Shown one piece after another: positions 6,096-8,876 of a DNA stretch of 8,876 nucleotides. The position numbers and the translations under genes are program-made. Position 1 is the first letter of the stretch. The number at the start of each line of letters is the position of its first letter. Origin of the DNA: Deltaproteobacteria bacterium (GTDB lineage Bacteria; Desulfobacterota; Desulfobulbia; Desulfobulbales; BM004); the NCBI GenBank assembly GCA_020346205.1, contig CP070776.1:42761-51636 (forward strand), read 5' to 3'. The notes under the pieces are model-generated. The model was not told the origin of the DNA and searched no databases. It saw only the letters and a list, made by a program, of their open reading frames with translations.

Positions 6096-8876
6096 TTACT
6101 GAACAATAAACATTCCAATATAGATAAAACCCAAAAATAGTATGGGTAGATACCTGAGAGGCTTATAGAGTAATTCTCCCTTTTCTACTTCCTGGTGGTT
6201 CTTTATAAGGGCTTTTAAAAAGCCCATGGAAACAACTATGCCAAATAGGAGAAAAAGAACCTGCCATGGTTTTATTGAACCCAGCTGATATACGTAATCC
6301 CAGGGTTCCAGGTTAAAGCCGAACTGTCTGCCGAGGGTTGGCAGAAAATGTCCCAGGCGGGTCAGAAGCGGGTTGAGCTGGTAAACAAATTCATAAACAA
6401 AAGCCAATGGGATGATGGCATGGATAAAAAGATCTCCCTTGATGATAGTATTGTTTTTCAGTTTGTTAAAAGCCACATGACCGGAGATGCGCAAGTAGGC
6501 AAAGGAGAGGATGGTGGCTACAATCATTAAGATGGCATACAGTGACCACCTCGGTTGAAGTCCTGACTCCAGGCCGTGCATGTATGAGGTATGGAGAAAA
6601 CCACGAAAAATCTGTGTGCCGAGAATGACCGGCACAAAAATAGCTGTCACTCTTTCAGGCTTCAGCGCAGCCCAAAGCTCATGGCCTGGGATCCTGAGGT
6701 TGAATGCAGGTGAATCATTCTCGCAAACCTTTATGCAGTTACCGCAGAGGATACAGTTCTGGTTGGAGCTTAATGAGAAAGGCCCCTGATACATTGGACA
6801 TCCGGGGGTGTTTTCATCACCGCTGTGGCAAATGTTTGTTTTACAGGTGCTGTTGCATATACTCTGGTTGGAACGCCACTCAACAACAGAGCATCCGGAA
6901 AAAATGGCCCCAAGCATTCCAAGAGGGCAAAGATAACGGCACCAGGCCCTGCGTTCGAACAAAATCCCTGATAGTGTGGCAAAAATAACGATTGAAATCA
7001 GTAGGTAGCCAGTTGCCAAAGGGGAAAATTGCATCCTGGTTGCATATTCAGCCCAGATTATAATTCCCAGGCCGGCAGCACCTAAATACACACCATAATT
7101 ATGAATAAAGGCAGGCACCTTCAGCTTTTTCTTTCCAGTTCGGTTCAGTAGGTCATTGATCGCACCCATGGGGCAGACAGAGCACCATATGCGGGCCCCC
7201 AGGAACCAGCTGATCACGAGTAGTGGCTCCCACATAGCCCAGACAAGGAGCAGCGATACATTGCTGCTTGGTGACTGGTTTCCTGCAAATGACATAAGGA
7301 TGATAAGGCTGAAAACAGAAACTGTGACTAGCTGTAGTCCACTGCGATAAGCACTGTTGCTGAAAAATTTTTTAATTTTATCAAACTGGAGGAGGTTAAT
7401 TGTGTACTTGCCCTTAGGAGGGGCTATGCCGATAAAAATATCTTCCGGCATCAAGTAGTCGCCATGGGCCATGTTTATAGCCCTGCGGATGACAATTTGC
7501 AGTTCATCCATGTTCCCGGGCCAGTCATACTCCATAATGCGCTGATAGGCTTCGGGCGAGATACCCTTGATCAGTTTCCTGTCAGGGGTTTTGAAGCATT
7601 CCATTATGATGATAAAATCGACCAGGAGGCGCAAATCGCTTTTACGCTTGCTAAGAGGTGGCACTATCATCTGATTGGACTGCAGCAGCAAGAGAAGATC
7701 CGGGTCGAACTTTTCTTCTTCGGTTAGCTTTTCAAGATCTTCGGAAGTGGTGGCAACAATTCTGGCGCTTGAGGAAATTTGCTTCTGGCCACCAACTGTT
7801 GTAAATGTGCCGTTGCTTAAATAATGTAAAAGTTTTTCCTGCACACCTTTTGTCAGCTTATCGATGTTTCTAATAATTACGGATCCTTGGCGGCATATCT
7901 GCAGAAGCCCAAGCCCTCTTGCCTTTGAAAAGGAAAAGGCCCCGTCTTCATATCCGAACAGAAGACCGTTTTGGGCAATTTCCAATTGTAAGGTACCTGA
8001 ATCCGCTTCGAGGATGGCGCCGTAGCCTTCAAGAGCAATATTCTCTGCATCCATGGAAAGAAAGGGGGAGGTTGAATAGGGGCTGTTTTTGTGTATATTC
8101 CCTGCAACCACAAGGTCTTCGGTTCCAGGCTCTCCGGTTATCAGTACAGGTAGATTATTTTGAGCCGCAGTTTCAATTTTTTCCCTCAGCTTATTTATAA
8201 CCCTGGTCTGTCCGATAAGTTCAGGCAGAGAAAGTTCATCCTGTTCTGAAACAAACTGCTGATAGGCTCGCTCTTTTTCACTTGCATTGACAATTTCTGC
8301 ATCTTTCTGCACGAGGCGGTTGGCAAAACCCTTTATAAGAGCCATTGCAACTTCAGCATTATGGGAGCAAAGCTGGTCGAAATGTTTTTTTTGCAGAACG
8401 AGAAGGCTGGTTGGTCCAAGTGTCTTTGTTGAGGTCCTGTGCGGTTTTCCAGTTAACAGTGATATTTCCCCGAAACCATCTCCTTCTTTAAGAAGCGCAA
8501 AAGTGTTTTCACCTCCATCCTCCAGGGGCAGAAAGACCTTAACCGTTCCAGAAATAATAATGTAAAAGGAATCCGGCTGGTCTCCTTTGCTGAAAATAGT
8601 TGAGTCAGGAGGTAGTACTTTATGTTCTGCAAGGGAGAGAGCTTCTGCAATTGAATCGTTGGAAATATTATTAAACAGCGTCGAGGCTGATACCCTGTCA
8701 AAATGCATCTGGGAAAGGGCCCTGTTCAAATCTTTCAGGGCAATACCGGCAGATTCGATGAGAATGGAGCCGAGCGGTTTGAATACGTTATGCTCTTTTA
8801 GCTTCAGTTGCTCCTCCAAAGCTTTGTTCAAGGAGGACTCATCACATATCTTATTATTGATTAGATAATTGCCGAT
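6096..8876 (-). CDS. CRP-domain / degenerate NtrC-type AAA+ / membrane polyferredoxin fusion, N-terminus cut
   Basis: Residues here are counted from a TTG codon at 8831-8829, but the frame stays open for 15 more codons to the window edge, so the true start lies outside. Residues -15 to about 45 resemble the MshEN/GspE N-terminal repeat (LGSILIESAG and IGNYLINN motifs). Residues 50-175 form a CRP-type cyclic-nucleotide-binding barrel with FGEISLLTGKPHRTST (E122, R132 in CRP spacing). Residues 203-470 align with sigma-54 activator AAA+ domains but lack the Walker, GAFTGA and arginine-finger residues. About nine membrane helices follow (near 497, 525, 578, 605, 728, 763, 801, 855, 892). NapH/NosR/CcoG-type motifs WCSVCP (C550, C553) and WCRYLCP (C631, C635) come next, then cysteines C659/C663/C668/C678 and a ferredoxin motif C693/C696/C699/C703. 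There is no helix-turn-helix. It is probably a cytoplasm-facing, ligand-responsive inner-membrane electron-transfer protein; donor and acceptor are unknown. Confidence 0.88.
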   Translation of the reverse strand: MGNYLINNKICDESSLNKALEEQLKLKEHNVFKPLGSILIESAGIALKDLNRALSQMHFDRVSASTLFNNISNDSIAEALSLAEHKVLPPDSTIFSKGDQPDSFYIIISGTVKVFLPLEDGGENTFALLKEGDGFGEISLLTGKPHRTSTKTLGPTSLLVLQKKHFDQLCSHNAEVAMALIKGFANRLVQKDAEIVNASEKERAYQQFVSEQDELSLPELIGQTRVINKLREKIETAAQNNLPVLITGEPGTEDLVVAGNIHKNSPYSTSPFLSMDAENIALEGYGAILEADSGTLQLEIAQNGLLFGYEDGAFSFSKARGLGLLQICRQGSVIIRNIDKLTKGVQEKLLHYLSNGTFTTVGGQKQISSSARIVATTSEDLEKLTEEEKFDPDLLLLLQSNQMIVPPLSKRKSDLRLLVDFIIIMECFKTPDRKLIKGISPEAYQRIMEYDWPGNMDELQIVIRRAINMAHGDYLMPEDIFIGIAPPKGKYTINLLQFDKIKKFFSNSAYRSGLQLVTVSVFSLIILMSFAGNQSPSSNVSLLLVWAMWEPLLVISWFLGARIWCSVCPMGAINDLLNRTGKKKLKVPAFIHNYGVYLGAAGLGIIIWAEYATRMQFSPLATGYLLISIVIFATLSGILFERRAWCRYLCPLGMLGAIFSGCSVVEWRSNQSICNSTCKTNICHSGDENTPGCPMYQGPFSLSSNQNCILCGNCIKVCENDSPAFNLRIPGHELWAALKPERVTAIFVPVILGTQIFRGFLHTSYMHGLESGLQPRWSLYAILMIVATILSFAYLRISGHVAFNKLKNNTIIKGDLFIHAIIPLAFVYEFVYQLNPLLTRLGHFLPTLGRQFGFNLEPWDYVYQLGSIKPWQVLFLLFGIVVSMGFLKALIKNHQEVEKGELLYKPLRYLPILFLGFIYIGMFIVQ

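Noticed and set aside
7877..8113. Small frames inside the large minus-strand gene, on both strands
   Set aside because: All are shadows of the continuous multidomain reading frame, which has recognisable domains throughout.
7422..8225. Calling the large protein a sigma-54-dependent transcriptional activator
   Set aside because: GAFTGA, Walker A lysine, Walker B acids and arginine fingers are all absent and there is no helix-turn-helix.

Overview
The window looks like chromosomal DNA of a strictly anaerobic, probably sulfate-reducing or related Desulfobacterota (old Deltaproteobacteria) bacterium. This is inferred from gene content: an HdrC-like / MvhD-like / MetV-like iron-sulfur module of the kind tied to methylenetetrahydrofolate reductase and electron bifurcation, molybdenum cofactor nucleotide-attachment genes, and a large NapH/NosR-type membrane iron-sulfur protein fused to regulator-like domains. 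No 16S or other marker gene is present, so the taxonomy is tentative. No mobile element, CRISPR array, tRNA or rRNA was seen.

Layout. (1) Positions 1-473, minus strand: hypoxanthine phosphoribosyltransferase, cut by the left edge. (2) Positions 590-1303, plus strand: dethiobiotin synthase (bioD), divergent from hpt across an AT-rich gap and with no other biotin gene nearby. (3) Positions 1493-4268, plus strand: a tight five-gene run that is probably one operon. It encodes a four-cluster HdrC-like ferredoxin protein, an MvhD-like [2Fe-2S] protein, a MetV-like (MTHFR C-terminal-type) protein, MobB and MobA. mvhD and metV overlap by ATGA and the other gaps are 3 to 26 nt. (4) Positions 4269-4611: 343 nt without a recognised gene. 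(5) Positions 4612-6068, plus strand: a HAD-superfamily protein followed by a protein I do not recognise. (6) Positions 6096-8876, minus strand, convergent with the previous pair and running off the right edge: one very large multidomain protein.

How they may work together. The HdrC/MvhD/MetV trio resembles the accessory subunits of the MetFV-HdrABC-MvhD complex known from Moorella thermoacetica, but metF, hdrA and hdrB are missing from this operon. The trio must therefore either pair with subunits encoded elsewhere or form a different complex. MobB and MobA attach GMP to molybdopterin for molybdo- or tungsto-enzymes such as formate dehydrogenase, which would feed the same C1 pathway; that link is inferred.

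The most unusual object is the protein at 6096-8876. In order it has an MshEN-like N-terminus, a CRP-type cyclic-nucleotide-binding fold, a complete-looking NtrC-type AAA+ domain in which essentially every ATPase and sigma-54-contact residue has been replaced, and a nine-helix membrane polyferredoxin module with paired CP motifs and two cysteine clusters. It looks like a transcription-activator chassis converted into a sensory or structural regulator of membrane electron transfer.
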